A stretch of DNA of 60,661 nt from Terriglobia bacterium (GTDB taxonomy: Bacteria > Acidobacteriota > Terriglobia > UBA7540), in the NCBI GenBank assembly GCA_030040995.1, contig JASHOS010000033.1, positions 1 through 60,661 on the forward strand, written 5' to 3'. The notes under the pieces were generated by a model, which did not search any database, had not been told where the DNA came from, and worked only from the letters and a program-made list of their open reading frames with translations. Every line of letters begins with the position of its first letter. Within the stretch, counting starts at the first letter, position 1. Of the stretch, positions 9,075 through 17,200 are shown in pieces. A program made the translations under genes and the position numbers.

Positions 9075-9189
9075 CAGCGCAGACTTTGTGCCGTTCAAAG
9101 TCTGCGGTTCTTAGCATGGTAAACGTCCACCGAACATGTGCCTACGGCGATCGAAAACCAGAACCGCCGGTTGGGACACGGGGAAACCA
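9075..9189. repeat. Direct repeat A flanking parDE
   Basis: About 115 bp beginning AGCGCAGACTTTGTGCCGTT and ending GGGGAAACC. It contains a perfect 10-bp hairpin (GCAGACTTTG at 9079-9088 with 9096-9105). A diverged copy in the same orientation is at 9942-10059, on the other side of the parDE genes. Confidence 0.7.
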
Positions 9190-9207
9190 CAAACTAGTTC
9201 CAGCGTT

Positions 9208-9507
9208 TCAGTGACCGAAAAGAACCTCTAGCTGACGGCGACCGTGAACGACGCGCAGGACAAGCACCTCCTCGTTTTCGACGCAGTACACAATGACATA
9301 CTCTCCAACGGGAAAGCTTCGGTATCCGGGGCCGAAATCTTCCTCGCGGGAACGTCTGATGCAGGGGAAGCGGGCGAGCGTGAAGAAACGGTCTGTAATG
9401 GTGTCGATGAGGCGGTTGGCAATCTCGATGCTGCCGGTTTCCTTGGCAACGTATAGCCAGATGTCGTCAAGATCGGCCTCGGCGCGATGGGCGACACGGT
9501 GGGTCAT
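9208..9507 (-). CDS. ParE/RelE-family toxin
   Basis: A 99-residue toxin of the RelE/ParE superfamily. Visible family marks are the N-terminal HRAEADLDDIWLYVAKET helix pair, the central FPCIRRSREED and GYRSFPVGEYVIVY strand region, and a C-terminal VLRVVHGRRQ, typical of ParE proteins. Its start codon shares one base with the antitoxin stop (TGATG), so the pair is translationally coupled with the antitoxin first. Target (gyrase or ribosome-bound mRNA) cannot be told. Confidence 0.85.
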   Translation of the reverse strand: MTHRVAHRAEADLDDIWLYVAKETGSIEIANRLIDTITDRFFTLARFPCIRRSREEDFGPGYRSFPVGEYVIVYCVENEEVLVLRVVHGRRQLEVLFGH

Positions 9508-9788
9508 CAGGTGGTTGTGGTGAGTTCTGCAAGAAGGCGGGTGCGTCCCCGTTCTTTGACTTCGATGGCAAGCTGCCGCATTGACTCCTGCGTGATAACG
9601 CGGGCTTCTCCGCGCGCAACCGAAGCCCGGGCGTCGTCAAGCGTGAGGAGGAATTCGGCGCGTTGCCGCTCGCGTTCTTCCCACAAAGCAAGCGCCTCCT
9701 GTACGGCGTCCTCTTCCGAGCGCAACCGTCCAGCTTCAATCGCGCGACGGGCGAAAGCCTTCTGGTCTGGGGTAAGGTCTATCCGCAT
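9507..9788 (-). CDS. ParD-like antitoxin
   Basis: A 93-residue antitoxin when begun at ATG 9788 (MRIDLTPDQKAFARRAIEAGR). The opening is a ribbon-helix-helix DNA-binding region, followed by SEEDAVQEALALWEERERQRAEFL, a common ParD/CopG arrangement. A longer frame to 9806 uses a non-ATG start and adds non-conserved residues. Probably autoregulates the operon. A decayed copy of the same gene is at 12340-12500. Confidence 0.8.
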   Translation of the reverse strand: MRIDLTPDQKAFARRAIEAGRLRSEEDAVQEALALWEERERQRAEFLLTLDDARASVARGEARVITQESMRQLAIEVKERGRTRLLAELTTTT

Positions 9789-9941
9789 GCTTCTAGGGTA
9801 CGGCAATCACGCCCTTCCGGCAACGCCTCCTGGCCCTAGCCCCTCCCCGTCGGACACGAAACGGTACCTGATACCGTCTTTCGAAAATGGGACACACTGT
9901 GCTTCTCCCGCTTTCCGGCCGTCTGCCCCGTGGGGCCGCGT

Positions 9942-10059
9942 AGCGCAGACGTTGTGCCGTTTAAAGTCTGCGGTTCTTAACATGGTAAGCGTCCACTCTT
10001 TATGAACACGTCGTTGTGCAGATCAAAGAACAGAACCGCGGGTCGTGGCGGGGGAAACC
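9942..10059. repeat. Direct repeat B flanking parDE
   Basis: Diverged copy of 9075-9189 in the same orientation: shared AGCGCAGAC.TTGTGCCGTT.AAAGTCTGCGGTTCTTA.CATGGTAA.CGTCCAC and a shared end CAGAACCGC.GG..G....GGGGAAACC. The two repeats enclose parDE, suggesting that the module arrived or was duplicated as a unit. Confidence 0.65.
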
Positions 10060-10087
10060 GGGTACCGCGGAGGTCGTGTTGGGGTAG

Positions 10088-10120
10088 CGATGAGGTGCGC
10101 AAAATACGCGCACCTCATCG
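10088..10120. repeat. Perfect 13-bp hairpin
   Basis: CGATGAGGTGCGC at 10088-10100 pairs perfectly with 10108-10120 across a 7-nt loop (AAAATAC). No T tract follows on either strand, so it is not a typical intrinsic terminator. It lies in the 635-bp stretch 9789-10423 that has no gene. Confidence 0.7.
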
Positions 10121-10250
10121 GCTCTTCGCCTGGGGCTTCATGTTGGTCGTCAGCATGGCTGTTGATATTTCCCTGTAAGAACCGCAAAGGAAGCCGAACT
10201 GCGGCTACCTTTGCGCTACCCCCTTTCTTTCCCGATGTGGAGGTTGCAGG

Positions 10251-10312
10251 TTACGCTAACCGCGGCTAAAGTAGCTGCGAGAGTTGGAGCGTGTATATGA
10301 AAAGCCCCTCCG
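10251..10312 (+). pseudogene. Second copy of the DUF1801 gene 5' region (remnant)
   Basis: About 60 bp (GTTACGCTAACCGCGGCTAA..GAGAGTTGGAGCGTGTATATG) matches the region leading into the broken DUF1801 gene at 11264-11325, including its RBS and start. The coding similarity fades after about six codons. The two copies lie on either side of the DUF4136 gene. Confidence 0.4.
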
Positions 10313-10423
10313 GTCGTGGAAATCCGGAACCTTGCCGTGGCCAGCGCTTCAGTAATCTCGCGATGACGCGCTTCAACGGGCATGTCGCCGTGAACATTCT
10401 GCGTCCCAGCGCAATGAAAACAA

Positions 10424-11002
10424 TTAGCTCCCGGGCGGGAAGTTGGCGAACATCTGTTGGATAGCGTCTCTGATGCTTTGCGTGTCCTTTTGGGAATTAT
10501 GGGATAGCGCCTTCGTGGCCATGGATCTCCAGATCAGTTGCTTGTTGTGGATCTCGAAGAGGTCAATCAGCAGCGTTCCCGCGTCGTACGTCTGCGTTGA
10601 GGTCTTTGGCAACATGTCAGGTCCCCATCCCCACCAGCGCCAGCCGCCAAATCCGCCGTAGAAGCTTTGGAGGCTGCGGCGCTGATCGATAGCTCCGTTC
10701 GCCAACACGCCGACAGCGGCATTGCCATTACCGATAACCTGCCAGCCTTTGGCCGTTAGCGCCCCATCGACTGCGATTCGGACCCGGCTGTCCGTCAGCG
10801 GGTCGGCAAGCCGCGGGGGCCTGATCCACTTGAAGCTGTTAAATTGCGCAAAGTCGACCTGGTGGTCGTAAACAGTATCAGTTTCAATATTCTGAGCGTT
10901 GGCCCTGCCTACGAGAGCGAGCAGAAGAACGAGACCTAGAGCAACTTGTAGCTTCCGCACCTTGGAGCCCTCCATTCGGGATTTGAAGGTGTGCGCTTTC
11001 AT
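10424..11002 (-). CDS. DUF4136 domain lipoprotein-like exported protein
   Basis: A 192-residue protein with a long N-terminal signal (hydrophobic VALGLVLLLALVGRANAQ, about residues 19-36), then the DUF4136 opening DTVYDHQVDFAQFNSFKWI and the typical SRVRIAVDGALTAKGWQV and GTLLIDLFEIHNKQLIWRSMATKAL segments. No lipobox cysteine is seen. The ATG at 11002 has an AAGGGAGG RBS, which supports the long signal. Family members are envelope proteins of unknown role. Confidence 0.85.
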   Translation of the reverse strand: MKAHTFKSRMEGSKVRKLQVALGLVLLLALVGRANAQNIETDTVYDHQVDFAQFNSFKWIRPPRLADPLTDSRVRIAVDGALTAKGWQVIGNGNAAVGVLANGAIDQRRSLQSFYGGFGGWRWWGWGPDMLPKTSTQTYDAGTLLIDLFEIHNKQLIWRSMATKALSHNSQKDTQSIRDAIQQMFANFPPGS

Positions 11003-11308
11003 GCGCCTCCCTTGAAACGCGGGAATTTCAAATAAGCACGTCTATTTGTGTTCCTGGCAATCGCAATTATACCCCGTTCTGGTAGCAGCCCATCAGCCGG
11101 CGTGACCCCGCCTGCACGCAGCATGCGTTCGTCTTTGCGGAGCGCGACCGAACCAGAAGAGGCTTGCAAATCCGTGGTCGCTCACCTCGCTCTCCCCCAA
11201 AGTGGCGAGGGCGTAAGCTTCGACGGGGAGCAGCCGATCAGACTTTTCAGGACAAGTCGCGAGTTACGCTGAGGGCAGCTAAATTAGGTGCGAGAATTGG
11301 AGGTATAC

Positions 11309-11460
11309 GTGAAAGTGCCCGGGGAATCTGCTTCCGTAACAATCGACGAGAAGATCAAGGAACTTGGGGACTGGCGCGGTAAGACGTTCGCGAAAGTGCG
11401 CGAAACCATACGACAGTAAGACCCTGAGATCATCGAAGAGTGGAAGTGGGTCGAGCCGAG
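11309..11460 (+). pseudogene. Broken DUF1801 gene
   Basis: After a TTGGAGG RBS, GTG 11309 starts a frame reading VTIDEKIKELGDWRGKTFAK followed by VRETIRQ, then TAA at 11417, then in the same frame DPEIIEEWKWV before similarity ends. This matches the N-terminal third of DUF1801-type proteins (LGDWRG..L..VR.LI..ADPE..EEWKW), with a nonsense codon at the place of a usual Ala and loss of the rest of the domain. Not translated into a whole protein; clear remnant by residue pattern. Confidence 0.65.
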
Positions 11461-11515
11461 ATCGCCGGGTCGTCCCTGAGATTGAACACTACGGCCTTGA
11501 TCGCGAAGGAGAGTT

Positions 11516-12025
11516 TTATGGTATTGCAATCAGCAGGCCGCCGCTTATGCCAACAGATTGCTCATGCCCTGGCCCAAAGCTGTAGTCGTAGCCCGGTTCG
11601 AGATACCAGCCGAATCTATGCTTCCCAGAGGGCCAAAACATAAAGTCCAGCACGGCTTCGCCGGCGACTGAGTTCGTTGTCTCCCCGTATTGCCTTGTAT
11701 GAACCCACTCCGGACCCACGCCGGCCATGAACTCCGCTTCTTTGGAAAGAGTCCAAGGCTTCTTGAACAGAAGATCGGTGTCCCACTCGGTGGAGTGACG
11801 AGAGAAAAGTGGCGTAGCGCCCGCCTCAAGTTCCAGCCAGTTTTCTATCGGCGTAACTTCAACCGCGACGCCCGGGCCGAAGCTCGATCTGCCGTCGTTC
11901 AGGTTCTGGCCCGTGGCTCCTCCGAGCTCGACAATTGCGGCTGGATCCTTCTCGATCGACTGCGCGAAGGTGTTTGCAGAGCACAGAACCAGGGATGCTA
12001 TCAACACGAACTTCATCCTCTCCAT
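11516..12025 (-). CDS. Small exported beta-barrel-like protein
   Basis: A 169-residue protein with signal peptide MERMKFVLIASLVLCSANTF (cleavage likely after AQ). The mature part alternates hydrophobic and polar residues with many aromatic and glycine residues (GVAVEVTPIENWLELEAG, HRFGWYLEPGYDYSFG, SVGISGGLLIAIP), as in small outer-membrane beta-barrels. No family was recognised. ATG 12025 or ATG 12016 could be the start. Neighbours are remnants and repeats. Confidence 0.65.
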   Translation of the reverse strand: MERMKFVLIASLVLCSANTFAQSIEKDPAAIVELGGATGQNLNDGRSSFGPGVAVEVTPIENWLELEAGATPLFSRHSTEWDTDLLFKKPWTLSKEAEFMAGVGPEWVHTRQYGETTNSVAGEAVLDFMFWPSGKHRFGWYLEPGYDYSFGPGHEQSVGISGGLLIAIP

Positions 12026-12069
12026 TCTTACCGATTAGAGCCTTTAAGGGCTAGCGGAACGGTCAGGCT

Positions 12070-12289
12070 TGTCCAAATTAGCCTTCAGCTCTTTCGAGGC
12101 GACGTGCGGCTTCGCCGCCTGCTGTGCGGAGGGGTTGTGCCCTTCCGGAACCGAGCGTACTCCCTAACCTCGTTCGTGCTGGGCGCGCAGGCTGAGCCTG
12201 CGCGCCCAGCACGAATACGCAATTGTTGTCTTTGCCCGGAAGGCCGCAGGCTTTCTGCACAGCCGCTCTCGGTTTGGCTAATTTGGACA
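12070..12289. mobile_element. 220-bp non-coding element with 14-bp terminal inverted repeats
   Basis: TGTCCAAATTAGCC at 12070-12083 and its exact complement at 12276-12289 bound a segment with no credible gene. Inside are a GGCGACGTGCGGCTTCGCC-type hairpin and a 39-bp perfect palindrome (12175-12213). The left end with about 55 bp recurs at 16371-16434 between ruvB and the cysteine dioxygenase gene. MITE-like by structure; target duplication not identified. Confidence 0.6.
12175..12213. repeat. 39-bp perfect palindrome
   Basis: Two 19-nt arms (CGTGCTGGGCGCGCAGGCT and complement) around a single central base, with no mismatch. It could extrude as a cruciform or form a very stable RNA hairpin. 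It sits inside the inverted-repeat element 12070-12289. Confidence 0.85.
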
Positions 12290-12339
12290 CCATTGGCGGA
12301 ACGGTGGGCCTCGCCTTTTCCCTCCCTCACACTCCGTGT

Positions 12340-12500
12340 TGTCCGGCGGGAAGGTTGGGATTCGCGTTCCATCGCTTCGCTGGCAGGCTGCCGCATGGGC
12401 TCCAGCTTGATGACACGGCCTTCTCCGCGCGCAAATGAAGTGCAGTGCAGGCCCTGTTAAGCGTGAAAGGAAATTCCGCGCGTTGCCGCTCGCGTTCCCA
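12340..12500 (-). pseudogene. Decayed parD antitoxin copy
   Basis: The stretch aligns base by base with 9540-9681 of the intact parD: shared blocks include GGCTTCTCCGCGCGCAA/GGCCTTCTCCGCGCGCAA and GCGCGTTGCCGCTCGCGTTC. Several indels and stops destroy the frame. It is therefore a second, dead copy of the antitoxin 2.8 kb from the live one; no toxin partner is recognisable. Confidence 0.6.
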
Positions 12501-12562
12501 ATGTGCGAACCAAATGTCAGCAGACTGGCGATTTCGATATAGGAGGCGATTAGCGCCGGCGC

Positions 12563-13549
12563 TCACATTGTGAGGACGGCGCGAAACCGGGCCTTGCCCT
12601 CGACAACACGCTGATAGGCTTTGGGAGCCTCATCCAACGGGTACGTTTCGACTATCGTTTTAACTTTTCCTTGCGCTACGAAATCAAGCGCTTCGTAGAG
12701 ATATTCGGGGCCGTTTTGCTGGCTGCCAATCACCCGAATGCGCTTCACGATCAGGTCCATCAGCGAAATCGAGAGGGGCTCCGCGTCAGCGCCCATCGTG
12801 ATAAGCCGTCCGTCCGGCCGCAGTCCCTGAATGCAGTCCACCATTGACTTGGTCGAATTGGAAGTACCGAGGATCACATCGGCGCCCCCCGCTGCGGCAA
12901 GGCCCTTTCCGTCGCGAACAATTTCATCCGCGCCCAGATCGCGAATCAGCTTGTCTTTATCGGGGGAATGCGAAACCGCGATGGTCTCGAAGCCTGCGGC
13001 CTTCGCGTATTGCACCGCCAGGTGTCCAAGCCCGCCGATCCCGAGCACGGCCACGCGCTCGTGCGGCTTGGGATCGGCCCACCGCAGCCCGCCATAGACC
13101 GTATAACCAGCGCAGAAGATAGGCGCTGCTTGCTCATAGGAGACCTTGTCCGGAATCAGATAGGTGGCGTCGGCATTCATCAGCATGTACTCGGCGTGAC
13201 CGCCTTGTGCATCGATCCCCGTACCCTTCAGATACGGACAGAACATCCTGCGGCCGCGCTGGCACCATTCGCAGCGGCCACACGTGGATTGAATCCATGC
13301 CGTGCCCACGCGGTCGCCTACCTTTCGCGTGGCGACGTCAGGAGCCACGGCAACGATCTCGCCGACCGGCTCGTGGCCTAGGATTCGAGGAAATTGGCCT
13401 GGAATGTGTCCGAGTGTTTCGTGCACGTCGGTATAGCAGATGCCGCTTGCGCGCATTTTCACCAGCACTTGATTTGGTCCAGGTTGAGGCTGAGGAACAT
13501 CTTTGATCTGCCACGAACTGCTCACAGCGGGTACGACCGCAGCTTTCAT
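12563..13549 (-). CDS. Zinc-dependent alcohol dehydrogenase (AdhP/AdhA type)
   Basis: A 328-residue medium-chain dehydrogenase oxidising primary alcohols or reducing aldehydes with NAD(P). Zinc site: C38 and H59-E60 (ILGHEPVG) plus a cysteine in PIFCAGYTVYGG; structural zinc cysteines 90, 93, 96 and 104 (TCGRCEWCQRGRRMFC); Rossmann motif VLGIGGLGHLAVQYAKA. GGAGGAAG precedes the ATG by six bases. It is divergent from the phosphohexomutase gene; no pathway context is seen. Confidence 0.92.
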   Translation of the reverse strand: MKAAVVPAVSSSWQIKDVPQPQPGPNQVLVKMRASGICYTDVHETLGHIPGQFPRILGHEPVGEIVAVAPDVATRKVGDRVGTAWIQSTCGRCEWCQRGRRMFCPYLKGTGIDAQGGHAEYMLMNADATYLIPDKVSYEQAAPIFCAGYTVYGGLRWADPKPHERVAVLGIGGLGHLAVQYAKAAGFETIAVSHSPDKDKLIRDLGADEIVRDGKGLAAAGGADVILGTSNSTKSMVDCIQGLRPDGRLITMGADAEPLSISLMDLIVKRIRVIGSQQNGPEYLYEALDFVAQGKVKTIVETYPLDEAPKAYQRVVEGKARFRAVLTM

Positions 13550-13804
13550 ATGGTCTTCCTCCTACCGCCATTTGATGCGAGTGCCTTTGCGATCGGTGCA
13601 AGCAAGGCTGGATGAGACATGTCGGTAAAAGGCCTCCCGAGCGTGCCTGTTTGCGGATATTGCCCGGCGTGCCGATCTCCAATGGCGGTATATTATCATT
13701 TTGCACGGAGTGGGCCGGGCATTTCTGATTACCGTCCCCCAGCGCGACGTGCTTTACGTTTGATTTTTGCCTTTCAGGTTTTGACTTTCTTTTGTGCTCT
13801 CTTT

Positions 13805-15208
13805 ATGCCGGCTAAGATCAGGTTCGGGACAGACGGGTGGCGGGGGCTGATTGGCGAGGATTTCAGCTTCGCCAATGTCAAGCGGATTGCCCGCGCGATC
13901 GCGCTTTACCTCCATGCTGGGAACGATGCTGGACGTGGCGTTGTGGTGGGTTACGACCGGCGCTTTCTCTCTCCGGAAAGCGCCCGCGTTGCGGCGCACA
14001 CCTTGGCTGCCCAAGGAATTCCCATTATTCTTGCGGACAATTTTACGCCCACACCCGCGCTGAGCTATGCGGTGGTCACGCATCACGCCGCTGCGGGAAT
14101 CATGATCACCGCAAGCCACAATCCTTGCCGGTGGAATGGAATGAAGGTCAAGGCGTCCTTCGGCGGATCGGCCCCTCCGTCGATGATTAGCGCCATTGAA
14201 GAACATCTCAAGGCCGGAAGAACGGGAAAAACGAAGAGAGCTGGGATAACGCAGGCTGACGTTGTGAATCCCTACATGACGAAAATCAGATCCCTGGTTG
14301 ACTTGGAACGCATCCGCGCCTCGGGGTTCCGCTTTGCGATAGATCCCATGTATGGCGCCGGGAGCGGCCTGATGGCGCGGCTGTTTGACGAGGCAGGGAT
14401 TCCGTATTCGGAGATTCACGCCGGGCACAACCCTCTTTTTCCAGGGCTCAACCCGGAGCCTATCGAGCCGCACGTGGCCGGCCTGCGGGAGGCCGTGACC
14501 GCGGGTGGATTTCACGCCGGATTTGCGACCGATGGTGACGCCGACCGCTTGGGCGCCATCGATCAAACCGGGAGCTTTATCGATTCTCACAAGATATTTT
14601 CCATCCTCCTCAAGCACCTGGTAGAGGACCGTGGCAAGCGGGGAGAAGTGGTGCGCACGTTTTCGACCACGCAGATGATCGACAAAATTGCCCGCAAGCA
14701 CGCCCTTTCGGTCCATGTAACGCCGATCGGCTTCAAGTACGTTTGTGAGCTGATGCTCGCGCGGGATATTCTGATTGGCGGCGAGGAGAGCGGAGGTATC
14801 GGCGTCCAAGGCCATCTCCCCGAGCGCGACGGCATTCTGAATTCACTCTTGCTCGCAGAAGTGATGGCCGAAAAGGGCCGGACGCTGGGTGAGTTGGTTC
14901 GGGATCTGACGAACGAATTTGGGCCACACTTCTACGGCCGCAAGGACCTGGAGATTGGCCGGCCGGCGATCGAGCGGGCTTTGAGCCTGGTGAAAGAGCG
15001 CAAAATCAAAAGCATCGCCGGGCATGAGGTCTCGGCGATTGAGGACCTCGATGGCTTCAAAATGCTTTTCGGTGACTCGCGCTGGCTGTTGGTGCGTGCA
15101 TCGGGGACGGAAAACCTTATCCGGCTGTATGCCGAAGCGCCGGCGCCAGACGAAGTTCAAAAGATGCTCGAAGAAATGGCGGCCATCGCGCAGGAGGCCG
15201 CGAGTTAA
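13805..15208 (+). CDS. Phosphoglucomutase/phosphomannomutase family protein
   Basis: Alpha-D-phosphohexomutase of 467 aa, interconverting sugar 1- and 6-phosphates through a phosphoserine. The opening IRFGTDGWRG, phosphoserine loop ITASHNP (S104), metal loop DGDADR (243-248), sugar loop GGEESGGIG and phosphate loop RASGTENLIRLY are all present. The ATG at 13805 gives the family start; the 62 codons upstream are not conserved. Sugar specificity (glucose or mannose) is not decided by these motifs. Twenty-six nt before ruvB. Confidence 0.93.
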   Translation: MPAKIRFGTDGWRGLIGEDFSFANVKRIARAIALYLHAGNDAGRGVVVGYDRRFLSPESARVAAHTLAAQGIPIILADNFTPTPALSYAVVTHHAAAGIMITASHNPCRWNGMKVKASFGGSAPPSMISAIEEHLKAGRTGKTKRAGITQADVVNPYMTKIRSLVDLERIRASGFRFAIDPMYGAGSGLMARLFDEAGIPYSEIHAGHNPLFPGLNPEPIEPHVAGLREAVTAGGFHAGFATDGDADRLGAIDQTGSFIDSHKIFSILLKHLVEDRGKRGEVVRTFSTTQMIDKIARKHALSVHVTPIGFKYVCELMLARDILIGGEESGGIGVQGHLPERDGILNSLLLAEVMAEKGRTLGELVRDLTNEFGPHFYGRKDLEIGRPAIERALSLVKERKIKSIAGHEVSAIEDLDGFKMLFGDSRWLLVRASGTENLIRLYAEAPAPDEVQKMLEEMAAIAQEAAS

Positions 15209-15234
15209 GAAAGGCAAATGAAGAGGAGCCAAGC

Positions 15235-16272
15235 ATGCCCAGGGAACGGCTTGTCTCACCCGAGCTCATCTCAAAAGACGAAGAGAGTTTCAACCGCACG
15301 CTGAGGCCGCCAACGCTCGATGAATATATCGGGCAGAAGAAGGTGGTGGAAAAGCTTTCCATCGCTCTCCAGGCCGCGAAGCAGCGCGGTGAGGCGCTGG
15401 AGCACGTCCTGTTTCACGGCCCTCCCGGACTCGGCAAAACCACGCTCGCGAACATCATCGCCAACGCGTTGGGTTCTAAGATCGTCACCACGTCCGGCCC
15501 GGCGCTCGAGCGGACCGGCGATCTGATGGGCATTCTTACCAATCTCGGCGAGCGCGACGTGCTGTTCATCGACGAAATCCATCGCCTTCCTGCCAACATC
15601 GAAGAATTCCTGTATCCCGCCATGGAAGATTTCAAAGTGGATTTCGTCGTGGATAAGGGCATGTATGCCCGCACCATCAACGTGCCGCTCAAGAGGTTCA
15701 CCCTCGCAGGAGCCACAACCCGCGCGGGCAGCCTGTCGTCGCCCCTCCGCAACCGCTTCGGACTCTTCTATCACCTGGAGTTTTACGAAGTTGCGGAACT
15801 CGCGGAAATCGTGGTGCGCTCGTCGCGCATTCTGGACATCAGGCTGGAGCCGGAAGGCGCGGCAGAAGTCGCGCGTCGCGCGCGAGGGACGCCGCGCATC
15901 GCCAACCGATTATTGCGGCGCGTGCGCGATTACGCGGAAGTGAAAGCGGCTGGAGAAATCACGCCCGACGTCGCCCGCTCGGCGCTGAATCTCGAAGGCG
16001 TGGATGAGCTTGGCCTGGATGACCTCGATCGCAACTTCCTCTCCGCAATCATTCGCCTCTATCACGGCGGGCCCGTTGGCGTGGAGGCCCTTTCCGCAAC
16101 GCTCAACGAAGAGGTGGACACTCTGGTCGATATGGTCGAGCCTTTTCTGCTGCAACAGGGCTTCGTCAGCCGTACCAAGGCCGGACGCAAAGCAAACGAG
16201 CCAGCTTACCGCCACCTTCACCTGCCACTTTCCGGTCCCGCTGAGTTGCCGCTGAAATTCGCCGGCTCTTAA
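15235..16272 (+). CDS. ruvB: Holliday junction branch migration helicase RuvB
   Basis: AAA+ motor (345 aa) that with RuvA drives Holliday junction migration. Walker A GPPGLGKTT (62-70), Walker B LFIDEIH (110-116), sensor GATTRAG and arginine finger region LRNRFG, and the C-terminal winged helix (GVEALSATLNEE, QGFVSRTKAGRKA) are complete. RBS AGAGGAG lies upstream of the ATG. ruvA and ruvC are not in this window, so the gene is separated from its partners. Confidence 0.97.
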   Translation: MPRERLVSPELISKDEESFNRTLRPPTLDEYIGQKKVVEKLSIALQAAKQRGEALEHVLFHGPPGLGKTTLANIIANALGSKIVTTSGPALERTGDLMGILTNLGERDVLFIDEIHRLPANIEEFLYPAMEDFKVDFVVDKGMYARTINVPLKRFTLAGATTRAGSLSSPLRNRFGLFYHLEFYEVAELAEIVVRSSRILDIRLEPEGAAEVARRARGTPRIANRLLRRVRDYAEVKAAGEITPDVARSALNLEGVDELGLDDLDRNFLSAIIRLYHGGPVGVEALSATLNEEVDTLVDMVEPFLLQQGFVSRTKAGRKANEPAYRHLHLPLSGPAELPLKFAGS

Positions 16273-16370
16273 TTCCTGTAGCACGGCGGTACGGCTAAAC
16301 CCTGGGAGTGCATGGCTTGAACCCCAACGGGCCGAACCAACAAAGCCCACGCCAACGGCCTGGGTACAGT

Positions 16371-16434
16371 GCAGGCTTGTCCAAATTAGCTTTCACATCT
16401 TTGGAGGCGACGTGCGGCTTCGCCGCCTGCTCTC
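16371..16434. repeat. Partial copy of the 12070 element
   Basis: GCAGGCTTGTCCAAATTAGC and the following AGGCGACGTGCGGCTTCGCC with CCTGCT match 12064-12122 over about 60 bp with few differences. The right terminus is not found nearby, so this is a truncated copy. The 246-bp gap 16273-16518 holds nothing else recognised. Confidence 0.65.
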
Positions 16435-16518
16435 GATAGTGAAAGGTGGGGGACACGCTCAGCCCGAGGCTGAGGGCAACGGCTTCAGGTTTGACTGCGG
16501 CCACAAGGCCGAGCTGTG

Positions 16519-17103
16519 CTACAGCCGGACTTTTTCGAGCTTCGCGCTGGTTTTTAGGACGCCGTACTCCGTAGTATTGAACAGCTTCACATCGTCGAAT
16601 CGCTTCGCTTTGAGGTCGTAGACTTCGCAGGTATCGTAGGGTTTCGAATAGACGTGAAGCGTGACGGCCCGCGTGCCGAACGAAGCCAGATTCAGCACCT
16701 GGTGAATCGGCTCTTCCGGGTCTACTTCCTGCGGGCTATCCGTTTCGATAAGGAAACGCGAGGAAGATCGGAGTTCGCAAAAATGGCTGGCGGGGTCTTT
16801 GCTGATGAGCTTGAAATTGTGCACCTGGACCTTGCCGTATGCCATGGCCATCCAGCAACTTTGATCGCGATGGTTGTGAATGGCGCTTTTCTGGCCGCTC
16901 TCCCAACAGATTGCCAGGAGCTCAAAAAGGGGTGAGCGGAAAATCAGATTGCGCGTGTAATGCTCGGCGCTGAAGTAAGTGTAAGGTTCGAGGGTGGAAC
17001 ACTCCACACGATTTGTGCGCAGGAATTCCAGCACGTTTTCGTGCGTGAATTCGCGCTCTGGAATTGCCGCGAGCCCTTCGGTGAAGTTCTGAATGCTGAC
17101 CAT
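16519..17103 (-). CDS. Cysteine dioxygenase family protein
   Basis: A 194-residue cupin that oxidises cysteine to cysteine sulfinate with non-haem iron. The 3-His iron site is visible as H76-x-H78 (AIHNHRD) and H134 (EPIHQVLN); H150 and Y152 lie in TLHVYSKP as in mammalian CDO. Unusually for a bacterial CDO, C83 occupies the position of the Cys that forms the Cys-Tyr crosslink in mammals (H-x-H-x4-C spacing is the same). No clear RBS precedes the ATG at 17103. It lies upstream of, but separate from, the tauE-cysH sulfur operon. Confidence 0.85.
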   Translation of the reverse strand: MVSIQNFTEGLAAIPEREFTHENVLEFLRTNRVECSTLEPYTYFSAEHYTRNLIFRSPLFELLAICWESGQKSAIHNHRDQSCWMAMAYGKVQVHNFKLISKDPASHFCELRSSSRFLIETDSPQEVDPEEPIHQVLNLASFGTRAVTLHVYSKPYDTCEVYDLKAKRFDDVKLFNTTEYGVLKTSAKLEKVRL

Positions 17104-17200
17104 CGGATTTGGAGTTTAGATATTCTCCTTCTTCATTTCGTCCATCATGTGGTTCCTTGGAGCTCAATTGCGCTCGCCGGTGGATGCCATCGAGACACAA

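Noticed and set aside
9075-10059. Integron-like cassette with attC sites around parDE
   Set aside because: No RYYYAAC/GTTRRRY core pair, no integrase gene, and the repeats are longer and more conserved outside the hairpin than attC sites.
13754-14815. 353-codon minus-strand open frame
   Set aside because: It lies fully inside the phosphohexomutase gene on the other strand, shows no family motif, and is explained by the high GC content.
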